From Gimesia aquarii (lineage in GTDB: Bacteria > Planctomycetota > Planctomycetia > Planctomycetales > Planctomycetaceae), in contig NZ_CP037920.1 of the NCBI RefSeq assembly GCF_007748195.1, positions 6,291,800 through 6,355,799 of the forward strand: 64,000 bases of DNA, written 5' to 3'. The notes beneath the pieces were generated by a model that worked only from the letters and a program-made list of their open reading frames with translations, ran no database searches and was not told where the DNA came from. The translations under genes and the position numbers were made by a program. The stretch's first letter is position 1, and each line of letters opens with the position of its first letter. Below, piece after piece: positions 45,267 to 54,343 of the stretch.

Positions 45267-46718
45267 TTAGCCCGTCACCAGTTTTTCCATGAATTCTCCC
45301 TCGTTCAAAGTGGGTCGCTCCGGGCTCCCTTTATGACGGTATTCCAGTTTCATATTACTAAGGCCCAACAAATGATAAATGCTGGTATGAATGTCGCGAA
45401 CATGCATTCGATCTTCGACGGCGTACAGTCCCATCTCATCGGTTCCGCCAATCGTTTGACCGCCTTTGACACCACCTCCGGCCATCCACATCGTGAATCC
45501 GGTTGGGTTATGATCTCGACCATCCCCCTTTTCGCTCATGGGCGTTCTTCCGAATTCTCCCCCCCAAACTACCAGGGTGGAATCCAACAGGCCGCGCTGC
45601 TTGAGATCTTTCAAGAGGCCGGCGACACATTTATCCATACCCTGGCAGAGCGCCGCATGGCGTTTTTCAATCCCGGAATGAGAGTCCCATTTACTACCGG
45701 CTCCATTATAAAGCTGAACGAAACGCACACCACGCTCCACCAGTCGACGTGCTAATAAACAATTGGTTCCATACACTTTCGTTTCTTTTTGGTCCATGCC
45801 ATACAATTCGTAAGTTGCTTTGGTTTCCTGGGTCAAATCTACGGCTTCAGGAGCAGAAGCCTGCATACGAAATGCGAGTTCATAAGACTCGATTCTGGCA
45901 TCAAGTTCAGACTGCTGTTTTCGAATTTTTGCATGCTGTTGATTGAGAGTCGCCAGTAAATCCAGCTTTCCTGCTTCTTGAGAGGGAAAGATTTCAGAGG
46001 GTCGGTATAAATTCGAAATGGGTTCTTTCCCCGTATTTAACCGAGTCCCCTGATAGACAGCAGGAATGAAGGCCGTTCCCCAATTTCGTGGCCCATTCAC
46101 GACAGTGCCGTTATTGTCCTGAATCACAACGAAGGCTGGCAGACTTTCATTTTCTGTTCCCAGACCATAGGTAACCCAACTCCCTAAAGAGGGACGCCCG
46201 GCGAGAGGAATGCAGGTATTCATTTGGCAGACACCGCCAGCATGATTGATACCGTTCGTCCAACACCCGCGTAAAACAGCAATATCATCAACGCAAGAAG
46301 CAGTATGTGGCAACCAATCGGAAACCCAGGTTCCTGCTTCGCCATGTTGCTTCCATTTTCGTTGGGAAGCGAGCAGAGGTGAATTTACTTCTCCCATTGC
46401 CGTTATAGGACGTTTGAAACTATCAGGTAATTTTTTCCCCGCCATTTTTTGTAACTCCGGCTTGGGATCGAACAGGTCAATATGACTGGGGCCGCCCTCC
46501 ATGAAGAGGAAGATAACACTCTTGGCGGTAGCCGGAAAATGCGTTTGCTTAGATGCTAAAGGCGAGAGCGGTTTGGCGCTAGATTTTACAGCTGCATTCG
46601 CTTGCTGAGCTAAAAGCGCGTTTAAAGCAATGCCACCAAAACCTGCACCAGCTTGAAACAAGAGTTCCCGTCGATTGATCACCAATTCAGGAAGTGCTTG
46701 CGAGTGTTCAATACTCAT
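45267..46718 (-). CDS. DUF1501 protein with export signal
   Basis: The 483-residue protein (from the ATG at 46718; an in-frame TTG at 46736 is less likely) is a DUF1501 member paired with the LamG-containing PSD1. Its twin-arginine signal is [20 protein letters not shown]. Motifs are [60 protein letters not shown] and [20 protein letters not shown]. It resembles the first DUF1501 in order of motifs but is clearly a different paralogue. It is the last gene of the operon headed by the sigma factor. Confidence 0.92.
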   Translation of the reverse strand: MSIEHSQALPELVINRRELLFQAGAGFGGIALNALLAQQANAAVKSSAKPLSPLASKQTHFPATAKSVIFLFMEGGPSHIDLFDPKPELQKMAGKKLPDSFKRPITAMGEVNSPLLASQRKWKQHGEAGTWVSDWLPHTASCVDDIAVLRGCWTNGINHAGGVCQMNTCIPLAGRPSLGSWVTYGLGTENESLPAFVVIQDNNGTVVNGPRNWGTAFIPAVYQGTRLNTGKEPISNLYRPSEIFPSQEAGKLDLLATLNQQHAKIRKQQSELDARIESYELAFRMQASAPEAVDLTQETKATYELYGMDQKETKVYGTNCLLARRLVERGVRFVQLYNGAGSKWDSHSGIEKRHAALCQGMDKCVAGLLKDLKQRGLLDSTLVVWGGEFGRTPMSEKGDGRDHNPTGFTMWMAGGGVKGGQTIGGTDEMGLYAVEDRMHVRDIHTSIYHLLGLSNMKLEYRHKGSPERPTLNEGEFMEKLVTG

Positions 46719-46759
46719 ACGATTATCTTTCCGCAATGGATTTCATTGGTCACGATTTA

Positions 46760-49700
46760 TTAATCCAGATAGAGAAATTGATTGGAATTAAATAGCACAT
46801 GACATAAATCTGCTAAAGCCTGTTGAGGTGCATCACTAGGTCCCAGAGATGTTTGAGCTGGGGGAGCGATATGCAGCCTATTCGCTATACTGTTTTTCAA
46901 AAGTCCCGTTTGATGATTGAATTGCCAGAAACCAACCACAGACGCAAGCGTTTTGGCAGGTTGATGGATCTGTAACTCGTCCTGACTCAAAGCAGAACGG
47001 GATATCCTGATATTATCTAAAAGGCCGTTCCATCTACTTCCAGAAGACTTATCACGACCTCCAAAGACAAGATTATTTGTAGGACGGTAGTCACTAACGA
47101 CATTGTGTTTCACAGAGACACGCTCTAATGGTTTTTCGGAGAAAAGCTCCTTTACATAAAACTGAATTCCCGATTCACCCGTTTCAGAAATCTTCACTGA
47201 CACAGCCATATAATAAGGCTGATTAAGTTCCAAATGAACATTCGAAGGAATGACTTCATATGTCAGTTTGCCCTCAGGGTTTTTGCCAACCAACTGTAAG
47301 ATGAGATTCCGCGGTTTGTAGGCTGACTTCTGGCTGGTGACGCCTAACGACCAACCTTGATGTTTTGTATTCCCCGTCCATTGAGAGGCAATCGTATTCA
47401 CGGCCGCATTTTCATAGATCGACTCTAATTGGATCGAGGCTTCAATCGTGAAGTCTTGATCGGGAAATGATTTCGAAAAGGGAACATTCAGAGTCGTCAA
47501 CGTAGACCCCTTACCGAGTTTGACCGACTCGTTAGAAGTTTGTGCGATTTGGCCGATAAAGGTCTGTTGTTGTTGTTCAGCTTCTCCCTGAATTCGTTTT
47601 TCTTGTGTTTTCAGGAATTCTGACAATAAGTCAACGTCTGCCTTTTCAGGTTTTTTGCCATAAACCATTTGATGTAGATAAGCGATCATTTCGCGATCAT
47701 TGCTAAATGACTTCGTCTTCAATATCCGCGCGAGTGCATTGGATCGTTTGAGGAACCAATCACCATTGATCATCATCAAAGCCTGATTGGCTGTTGTCGT
47801 GACATCTCGTTGTGCAACACTTTTGATTCCCCCAGGAAGATCGAACGCTCCCAGGACAGGGTCTTGCACATTTCGCTTCATGATTGTGTAGATACTGCGA
47901 CGAGGCTGGGTCCCTTTTACGCTGGGTCCTCCCAATTTGGGATCGAGCTCACCAGAAATGAACAGTGCAGAGTCCCGGATATCTTCCGCATTCAATCTGC
48001 GAATGTTGCCACGCCAATACAGCCGATTTTGAGGATCTTTGAGTTTTGCTTTTTCAGCAGTAGGATGAAAAGCAGAAAGACGGTATGTCGACGAATTCAT
48101 AATTAACCGATGCAGATTTTTGATACTCCAACCATGTTCCACAAAATAAGTGGTCAGCCAATCCAGTAATTCCGGATGGCTGGGAGACTCTCCCATATGA
48201 CCAAAGTCATTTGAGGTAGAAACAAGTCCCGTACCAAAATGATACTGCCATACACGATTGGTAATGACGCGCGTCGTCAATCGATTTTGTGGATTGACCA
48301 TCCAATTTGCCAAAGCGGTACGACGCCCCGATGACTGAGGAGCCGTCGAAACCGGTATAATTTCTGCTTTGCCAGGCTTCAGGAGAGAAAGAAATCCGGG
48401 AACAATCGGTGTATGTTGCGGATCGTCAGGGATTGTTGTGACCGGTACTGCTCCCCGTGAATCGGTCACACTCATTCCCATGGGTAATGGTTTTGGTTTT
48501 AAATCATCAAATGCCGCCAATTCTTTGAGCAGTGTACGGTATGTTTCACCATTGTCTTTTTTACTTTTCTTGAGAGCAGCAAGTGCTGCTTCCTGCTTGC
48601 CTTTGACTTGCCTGAGAACAAGATCCGCTAATTGGTGTTCCAGCGCAGTGCGTTCGAATTCCGGTTTTTGCATGATTTCCTGAATGTCAGCAGGAAACAT
48701 TTTAATTTGATTTTTTGCCGCTTTTTCCACTGATGCTTGAGTCAATTCTTCAATCTTGGCACGAATCTCGGCTGTCTTTTCTTCCCAGATATTGAGCTTA
48801 CGGTTGTACTCTCCCAGCTCTTGCGGTGTGACAAAAGGCACATCATCGCGAGGCATCAGAGGCGCAAAAAATGCCTGTAACCGGTAATAATCCTGATGCG
48901 GAATCGGATCAAATTTATGATCATGGCAACGTGCACAGCCCATGCTCATTCCCATGAAGACGTCACCGGTCGCGTCAGTAATATTATCGAGTATGTCGTT
49001 CCACTGGGTCCGTGCATCACGCTGATTATACTCATAAAGATAATGTCTGAGAAAACCGGTTGCCGCTAATGCTTCTGGATCTTCGGGAGCAATTTCATCT
49101 CCGGCCAGTTGTTCTCTCACAAAACGTGAATAAGGCTTGTCATTATTGAAAGCACGAATCACGTAGTCACGATAACGCCAGATTTCTGGACGAAACGCAT
49201 CCTGATTAAATCCGTCCGATTCAGCATAACGCACAACATCAAACCAGTGGCGAGCCCATTTTTCACCATAATGAGGATTCTTCAGAAGTTCCTCAATCAA
49301 TCGAGACCAGGCATCCGGCGAGGAATCATTCACAAAAGCATTGATTTGCTCGACAGTGGGAGGCAGGCCGATTAAATCGTAGTATGCGCGTCGGATCAAT
49401 GTAGTACGGTTGGCTTCACCAGCGGGGGTCAGTCCTTCTTTATGCAAACGTTCAATAACAAACGCATCAATGGGATTTTTTGACCATCGCCGTTGATCGA
49501 CTTGTGGAACCTGAGCTTTCTTGACTGGTTGAAATACCCAAAAGTTACGATCTTCTTCTGTAAAAAATGTCTCCGTACCGCGCTGTTTGATCACATAATT
49601 GGGACCTTCGGGCCAATACGCGCCTGTATTAATCCAATGAGTCAGCGCAGAAATTTCTTTATCAGATAATTTTTTTTCTGGCGGCATCTCAAAAGATTCG

Positions 49701-49990
49701 TAATTGATTGCTTCCACCAGCAAACTTTCATTTGCTTTGCCGGGAACAATTGTCGGACCGCTTTCTCCTCCTTGCAGCATCGCCTTCAGGGAATCAAGAC
49801 GCAGTTCCCCTTTCTGCTTTTTCTCGCTGTGACACTCCAGACAATGTTTGATCAAGAGAGGACGAATCTCTTTTTCAAAAAAATGATTCTGTTTCTTGTT
49901 CGTTGGAGAATTTACTGACTCTGTGTTTTCTGCCGCATTTACCATGCAAGTAGAAATCCAAAGGAGTAGACTTACGACAAAGAATCTCAT
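46760..49990 (-). CDS. PSD1-type protein with LamG (ConA-like) insert
   Basis: From the ATG at 49990 the protein has 1076 residues. Signal peptide (about 1-20), PSCyt1 with HCLECH at about 49-54, DUF1549 (about 165-390; CARCHDHKFDPIPHQDYYRL is a second heme-type motif) and DUF1553 (GRRTALANWMVNPQNRLTTR; VTTTANQALMMINGD). Between about residues 835 and 1050 sits a LamG-like lectin domain (FTIEASIQLESIYENAAVNT; NGLLDNIRISRSALSQDELQ), placed just before the normal end (ALADLCHVLFNSNQFLYLD). The TTG at 50038 would add 16 residues. It lies in the operon sigma-FecR-PSD1-DUF1501. LamG suggests glycan binding; inference. Confidence 0.9.
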   Translation of the reverse strand: MRFFVVSLLLWISTCMVNAAENTESVNSPTNKKQNHFFEKEIRPLLIKHCLECHSEKKQKGELRLDSLKAMLQGGESGPTIVPGKANESLLVEAINYESFEMPPEKKLSDKEISALTHWINTGAYWPEGPNYVIKQRGTETFFTEEDRNFWVFQPVKKAQVPQVDQRRWSKNPIDAFVIERLHKEGLTPAGEANRTTLIRRAYYDLIGLPPTVEQINAFVNDSSPDAWSRLIEELLKNPHYGEKWARHWFDVVRYAESDGFNQDAFRPEIWRYRDYVIRAFNNDKPYSRFVREQLAGDEIAPEDPEALAATGFLRHYLYEYNQRDARTQWNDILDNITDATGDVFMGMSMGCARCHDHKFDPIPHQDYYRLQAFFAPLMPRDDVPFVTPQELGEYNRKLNIWEEKTAEIRAKIEELTQASVEKAAKNQIKMFPADIQEIMQKPEFERTALEHQLADLVLRQVKGKQEAALAALKKSKKDNGETYRTLLKELAAFDDLKPKPLPMGMSVTDSRGAVPVTTIPDDPQHTPIVPGFLSLLKPGKAEIIPVSTAPQSSGRRTALANWMVNPQNRLTTRVITNRVWQYHFGTGLVSTSNDFGHMGESPSHPELLDWLTTYFVEHGWSIKNLHRLIMNSSTYRLSAFHPTAEKAKLKDPQNRLYWRGNIRRLNAEDIRDSALFISGELDPKLGGPSVKGTQPRRSIYTIMKRNVQDPVLGAFDLPGGIKSVAQRDVTTTANQALMMINGDWFLKRSNALARILKTKSFSNDREMIAYLHQMVYGKKPEKADVDLLSEFLKTQEKRIQGEAEQQQQTFIGQIAQTSNESVKLGKGSTLTTLNVPFSKSFPDQDFTIEASIQLESIYENAAVNTIASQWTGNTKHQGWSLGVTSQKSAYKPRNLILQLVGKNPEGKLTYEVIPSNVHLELNQPYYMAVSVKISETGESGIQFYVKELFSEKPLERVSVKHNVVSDYRPTNNLVFGGRDKSSGSRWNGLLDNIRISRSALSQDELQIHQPAKTLASVVGFWQFNHQTGLLKNSIANRLHIAPPAQTSLGPSDAPQQALADLCHVLFNSNQFLYLD

Positions 49991-50059
49991 CAAACAGGCC
50001 ACTTTCGTAAAGAAATACTGAATCTCAACAGGTTTCAATATTCTGATTATATCAAATAA

Positions 50060-51757
50060 TTACTTGGAATGCTCTAAAGGAGGGAATCCGCCTATAAAAA
50101 CAGGATCTACCGAATCTCTATCTCCATCGAGATCCTGAATAAATAATCCTTCAACCGTTTCACCTTCCGGAACCCCCAGATCGGACAGGTCGATCCCCAA
50201 AGCTAATGCCTTGGCTCCCACAACATGCCACTTACCACCGTTTCCTTTCGCAGATTCTAACTCGGTTAGAGAACGAACTCCTGTTTTTTGATTAAAAATA
50301 TGTAACCAGAACTTCTCTAACAGTTTTGCTTCAGGAGATGCCAGATCGATATCAAATTGCTTAATTTGATATGTTTTCCGATTCGAAGTAAACGGTAGAG
50401 GAGTGACAAAAAAAGTATCACCGCCTGTGGGATGTACGATGACATGCAGGTCAAACAGGACAATATCGGGACCGTGATCATTGACAACGGGCTCTCGAAA
50501 CCGAATTGCCATCCCTGGAGTATTAGGCTGATCGGGGTCTTCAGACTCGTTCATCACGGGAGGCCTGGTTAATGGCTTCGTTGAACCAAACGGGTTAACA
50601 ACCCCCGTCACTAAACTTCGGTCCTGTTCCAGCAGATGCCTGCGCAAGGTCGCAGGGTCTCCATCAGTAGCAGGATCAATGCCATCGTTTCTGGCAATGA
50701 AAGATTTCCCTTTGTAGTGAGTCAGCTCAATACCAATCAAATCTTCGACTGGGTATTGATATGCGTTTCCACCTCTTTGAACAGTCACACTCGTTAAGTC
50801 TTCTGCCCCCTGATTTGGGCCTAATGTCGTTGTATATGAAATAATTCGATCAGGTAATTGTGAAACATATTGTTTACCGTCAAACGGAATTTCATCGACG
50901 ACAACCCCATTATTGGTTGTGAATCGCTGTGCCATTCCTTTTGTCAAACGCTTTGTTTTGACTTTGGACTTGAGATCAACTTCAATTGGTCGTACGTCCG
51001 TTTCACCTTCGATAACTTGAACGTCAGTATTACCTGTTTCTGTCACATTCACTGAAAACCGGGTGCCATAATCAACGACATTAGAGAGTGGTGTTTCTAT
51101 AGTAAAACCTTCCGCTCCTTCGGGGGCAAAGACCGAACAGGAGCCATAACGGACTGCCAGATGTTCCGCGCCTTGACTTTCAAATACAGCAGGGCCGACC
51201 AGAATCACTTCAGCACCGTTATTAAATTTAAATTGGATTTGCCCTTGAGAAATTGCATATTCCTGAGCAATTTCTATCGGTGACCCCACCTTAAGAAACG
51301 GTGCACCTTCCGCAAAACGAATTGCTGCAGTCTGAGTGACTTCGGCGACTTGCGTTTTATTGGCTGTAGTCGGTCGATCAGGCTGACTGATCTGTGGCGG
51401 TTCAATTGGTTTTTGAATTAGAAACAGCATCCCCACTACGATGGTAACACAAACGATTGAGACTAATCCCCATAGTGCTTGGGACGATTTGAACGCATTG
51501 CTTGTAAATGGCTTCGTTTGCGAACTTTGGATTATGGGCGTTGATAGTTGAAAATCAATTTCTGCTTCAGGTCGTTCGTCGTGGAGCCGTTCAAGGTTCA
51601 AGTGCAGTTCCAGATAGTTAAAATAATGCTGCCTTGCCTCCGCATCTTCTGCCAGAAGGTTTTCCAATGTTTGATGCTGTTCTGCTGTAATCGTTTGATT
51701 ACATAGTGCCCCTAAAAGATCAAACAATATCTCATTTTGATTGTTTTTCTGGTTCAT
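50060..51757 (-). CDS. FecR-domain membrane protein, likely partner of the adjacent sigma factor
   Basis: The 565-residue protein has an N-terminal cytoplasmic region with a short helical start (FDLLGALCNQTITAEQHQTL), one membrane helix (about 94-115) and an external FecR domain (about 145-270: FAEGAPFLKVGSPIEIAQEY; SPLSNVVDYGTRFSVNV-type; VQVIEGETDVRP). About 300 further residues form a beta-rich C-terminal part. FecR proteins relay a signal across the membrane to their ECF sigma factor. The start overlaps the sigma stop (ATGA), supporting the pairing. It lies next to PSD1 and DUF1501, which it may help regulate. Confidence 0.85.
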   Translation of the reverse strand: MNQKNNQNEILFDLLGALCNQTITAEQHQTLENLLAEDAEARQHYFNYLELHLNLERLHDERPEAEIDFQLSTPIIQSSQTKPFTSNAFKSSQALWGLVSIVCVTIVVGMLFLIQKPIEPPQISQPDRPTTANKTQVAEVTQTAAIRFAEGAPFLKVGSPIEIAQEYAISQGQIQFKFNNGAEVILVGPAVFESQGAEHLAVRYGSCSVFAPEGAEGFTIETPLSNVVDYGTRFSVNVTETGNTDVQVIEGETDVRPIEVDLKSKVKTKRLTKGMAQRFTTNNGVVVDEIPFDGKQYVSQLPDRIISYTTTLGPNQGAEDLTSVTVQRGGNAYQYPVEDLIGIELTHYKGKSFIARNDGIDPATDGDPATLRRHLLEQDRSLVTGVVNPFGSTKPLTRPPVMNESEDPDQPNTPGMAIRFREPVVNDHGPDIVLFDLHVIVHPTGGDTFFVTPLPFTSNRKTYQIKQFDIDLASPEAKLLEKFWLHIFNQKTGVRSLTELESAKGNGGKWHVVGAKALALGIDLSDLGVPEGETVEGLFIQDLDGDRDSVDPVFIGGFPPLEHSK

Positions 51758-52311
51758 TTTCCCTCTCCTGTATAGGACAAGGTACGTTCAATACATTGAG
51801 TTAATTGTCGCCGAATCTGGTTGAGCCTGTTGTATAATGTTTGAATAGCGGAACCGGCTGCTTCTGCCACATCTTTGATAGCTGTCTGATTGCGATACAC
51901 CTGATCGACTAAATCTCGATCTTTGTCTCTTAATTTTTGAATACAGTCCTGCAAAGCAGTGGCTCTTTGATTCAACTTTTTCTGGGAGATACCTGCCTTT
52001 TCATCAGCCAGCTGTTGAATCACATCATCCCGAAATTGTAACCGCTTTCGTTGCGCAACTCGAATAAAGTTTTTCACTTCATAGAATGCCACGCCACAAG
52101 CCCAAGAAAAGAAACTGCTGGAGTCGTCATACTCTGGGAATTTTCTCCACAAAATCAGGCTGGTTCGCTGAAAGACATCCTCTGCATCGTCCCGATTGGG
52201 TAGCAATGAATAAATGTACGAGTAAAGCTGATTCCGATGCTGTGTAAATACATTCAGGAATTTGACATGGAGATCGTCAGGCAGGGAGGCATCTTCTTGA
52301 TGATTGCGCAT
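51754..52311 (-). CDS. ECF-type sigma factor, Rhodopirellula/Verrucomicrobium family
   Basis: Starting at the ATG at 52311 gives 185 residues. Region 2 includes FTQHRNQLYSYIYSLLPNRD and AEDVFQRTSLILWRKF (about 15-52); region 4 includes KDRDLVDQVYRNQTAIKDVA and AIQTLYNRLNQIRRQ (about 120-165). The TTG at 52398 would add 29 residues. The family is the planctomycete/Verrucomicrobium ECF group (TIGR02989-like). It overlaps the FecR start by four bases, and PSD1 and DUF1501 follow, giving one regulated operon. It should direct transcription of its own operon; the promoter sequence is not identified. Confidence 0.88.
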   Translation of the reverse strand: MRNHQEDASLPDDLHVKFLNVFTQHRNQLYSYIYSLLPNRDDAEDVFQRTSLILWRKFPEYDDSSSFFSWACGVAFYEVKNFIRVAQRKRLQFRDDVIQQLADEKAGISQKKLNQRATALQDCIQKLRDKDRDLVDQVYRNQTAIKDVAEAAGSAIQTLYNRLNQIRRQLTQCIERTLSYTGEGK

Positions 52312-52687
52312 AAAACAAAGGGATTCATGTTGTTCAAAACGAAGCTGGATTTTGACTTTAATCACAACAATTAAAGCTGCTATTAAACTATCGTACAAAA
52401 ACTTGCCGACTTACTCCCCCGATCTGTGAAATCCACTCACAAATCTACCTAGGACAGTAAGGTAAAACCTCACAACTTGGGTTCAACAGTCTGAAAATAA
52501 GCTCTACAAGCCAATAACACATGAACACTCACATCTAATCTGTTCCAGTAGATTTCACTTTCCTGGAAAAAAACAGGTAAATCCCTGCTTCTGCATACGA
52601 CAGCTTATTTAGGAGAACTTTTTCCTCATTTCCTCCTTTTTTGAAATTTCTTAAATCAACTCGAATTAGAAAGACAGGAACGACTCA
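52312..52687. other. Intergenic region between divergent genes
   Basis: These 376 bases separate the sigma factor start (minus) from the DUF1559 start (plus). If the sigma factor starts at the TTG at 52398, the gap is 289 bases. Promoters for both directions should lie here. I see no confident -35/-10 pair and no RNA gene. Confidence 0.45.
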
Positions 52688-53692
52688 ATGAAGAACCAAA
52701 GTCGCTCGGCTGATCGGCGGGGGTTTACCCTGATCGAACTGTTGGTAGTCATTGCCATCATAGCCATTTTAATTGCCTTATTGTTACCTGCCGTTCAACA
52801 AGCACGAGAAGCCGCCCGCAGAAGCACCTGTAAAAATAATTTGAAACAAATCGGGCTGGCAATGCACAATTACCATGAAACCTTTCGTACGTTTCCTCCC
52901 GGGTATGTAGAAGAAATTCTTCCATCCAATGGGGGAGTGGTTGTTGATAATGAGGGACACTGGGCCTGGAACGCCTTGTTACTGCCTTATCTTGATCAGG
53001 CACCTCTGTTTAATCAGCTCAATGTTGGTACGATTCCTGTTTCGACCGTATTAAATACTGCAAGCCTGCGAGACACCATGCAACAAACACTGCCTGTATT
53101 CCGTTGTCCTTCTGACACCGGTCCCCGTATTCATGATGAAGCCGGTCGTAGAATTAAAGCGACGGGCGGCTCAGAGTATGGTCTGGCTGTGACGAATTAT
53201 ATTGCCTCCAATAACTCATATGGTTTGAAGAAGGATCAAGGAACCAACCCTACCAATACTGCTAACGGGGCATTTTTCCGAAATAGCAATGTTCGTATGC
53301 GTGATTTCACAGATGGCAGCAGCAATGTGATTCTGGCCGGAGAACGGGCCTATTCACTCGGTTCTGTAAAAGCATTTGCCGGTGCCCTGTATGCAGCCCG
53401 CGACTTCAACGCCACTGGCCCCGCCATCAGCTCGGATGGATCTGGTTCCAATCAAGGATTGATCTCCATTTTTGGGGGTGGTGCAGCGCCCATCAATGCG
53501 AATGCGTCAACAGGACAGGGGCGGATCGCGTTCAGCAGCCGCCATGTAGGTGGAGCCCATTTCCTGTTTGGAGATGGTCGTATTCAATTCCTCAGTGAAA
53601 ATATTGACCATAATGCCTCAACGATTCCAGCCGACAGTACTCTGGAATACCTGATTGGCATCAACGACGGGAATGTGGTTGGCGAGTTTTAA
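52688..53692 (+). CDS. DUF1559-family prepilin-like protein
   Basis: The 334-residue protein starts with a type IV prepilin-like leader, [20 protein letters not shown], with cleavage expected after the glycine. The DUF1559 family signature follows: [20 protein letters not shown], then [12 protein letters not shown], and the C-terminal [20 protein letters not shown] (H-x9-DG). These proteins are secreted or surface assembled and are very numerous in planctomycetes; pilus, holdfast or polysaccharide-related roles are proposed but unproven. AGGA lies about ten bases before the ATG. It is followed by a strong hairpin terminator. Confidence 0.95.
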   Translation: MKNQSRSADRRGFTLIELLVVIAIIAILIALLLPAVQQAREAARRSTCKNNLKQIGLAMHNYHETFRTFPPGYVEEILPSNGGVVVDNEGHWAWNALLLPYLDQAPLFNQLNVGTIPVSTVLNTASLRDTMQQTLPVFRCPSDTGPRIHDEAGRRIKATGGSEYGLAVTNYIASNNSYGLKKDQGTNPTNTANGAFFRNSNVRMRDFTDGSSNVILAGERAYSLGSVKAFAGALYAARDFNATGPAISSDGSGSNQGLISIFGGGAAPINANASTGQGRIAFSSRHVGGAHFLFGDGRIQFLSENIDHNASTIPADSTLEYLIGINDGNVVGEF

Positions 53693-53723
53693 GAAATCGT
53701 CTTAACTCAAAGAAACGTGATGA

Positions 53724-53762
53724 AACGGGGCAAGTAGGCGCAAACTACTTGCCTCGTTTTCG
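53724..53762 (+). terminator. Strong rho-independent terminator
   Basis: AACGGGGCAAGTAG pairs with CTACTTGCCTCGTT (53724-53737 and 53745-53758, one G-U wobble) around a seven-base loop, then T residues follow. It lies just after the DUF1559 stop. Confidence 0.92.
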
Positions 53763-53893
53763 TTAATTATTGATTCGAGTGCAAGATTTGAAAGCAAACT
53801 TGTGTTTCCACGCCTGCCCTTCTATTATCGTCGACCAATAAACATGATTTGATTTTATCTTTATTGTCAATATTTAATTTTAAGGAAACATCA

Positions 53894-54328
53894 ATGAAAC
53901 CAGCAACAACTTGGAGTATCGTCTTTCTTTTCAGTTTGATTTGCATCATCGGCTCAGGGTGTGGCAGCCAGGCAAGCGACCAACCCGATTTAGGATACGT
54001 AACGGGTACAGTCACCATGGATGGAACAGCACTTCCAGGAGTCATGGTCATCTTCAGTCCTGAAAAAGGCCGATCGTCCATGGGAACCACAGATTCTGAA
54101 GGGAAATACGAGTTGATTTATGTTGGGGATACAAAAGGAGCCAAACTGGGCAACCATAAAATCAGCATCACGACTGTTCAAGAGGGTAACTCGGAAGAAT
54201 CAGGAGAAGAGGCAGCAACAGAATTCAAAGAAACGATTCCAGCAAATTACAATACCAAAACAACACTGACAGAAAGCGTGAAAGCCGGTGATAATGTGTT
54301 TGATTTCGATCTGACGTCGAAAAAATGA
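53894..54328 (+). CDS. Small lipoprotein with carboxypeptidase-regulatory-like beta domain
   Basis: From the ATG at 53894 (AAGGA seven bases upstream) the protein has 144 residues. A signal peptide ends at the lipobox IGSGC (about residue 23). The mature part (about 35-140) is beta-rich: GYVTGTVTMDGTALPGVMVI, FSPEKGRSSMGTTDSEGKYE and NVFDFDL near the end, resembling a carboxypeptidase regulatory (transthyretin-like) domain. It is probably anchored to a membrane and exposed. These small domains are common beside DUF1559 proteins in planctomycetes. Function unknown. Confidence 0.82.
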   Translation: MKPATTWSIVFLFSLICIIGSGCGSQASDQPDLGYVTGTVTMDGTALPGVMVIFSPEKGRSSMGTTDSEGKYELIYVGDTKGAKLGNHKISITTVQEGNSEESGEEAATEFKETIPANYNTKTTLTESVKAGDNVFDFDLTSKK

Positions 54329-54343
54329 ATCTTTATCACGTTT

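Noticed and set aside
45204-45755. 183-codon open frame on the plus strand
   Set aside because: It is mostly antisense to the DUF1501 gene and has no family likeness.
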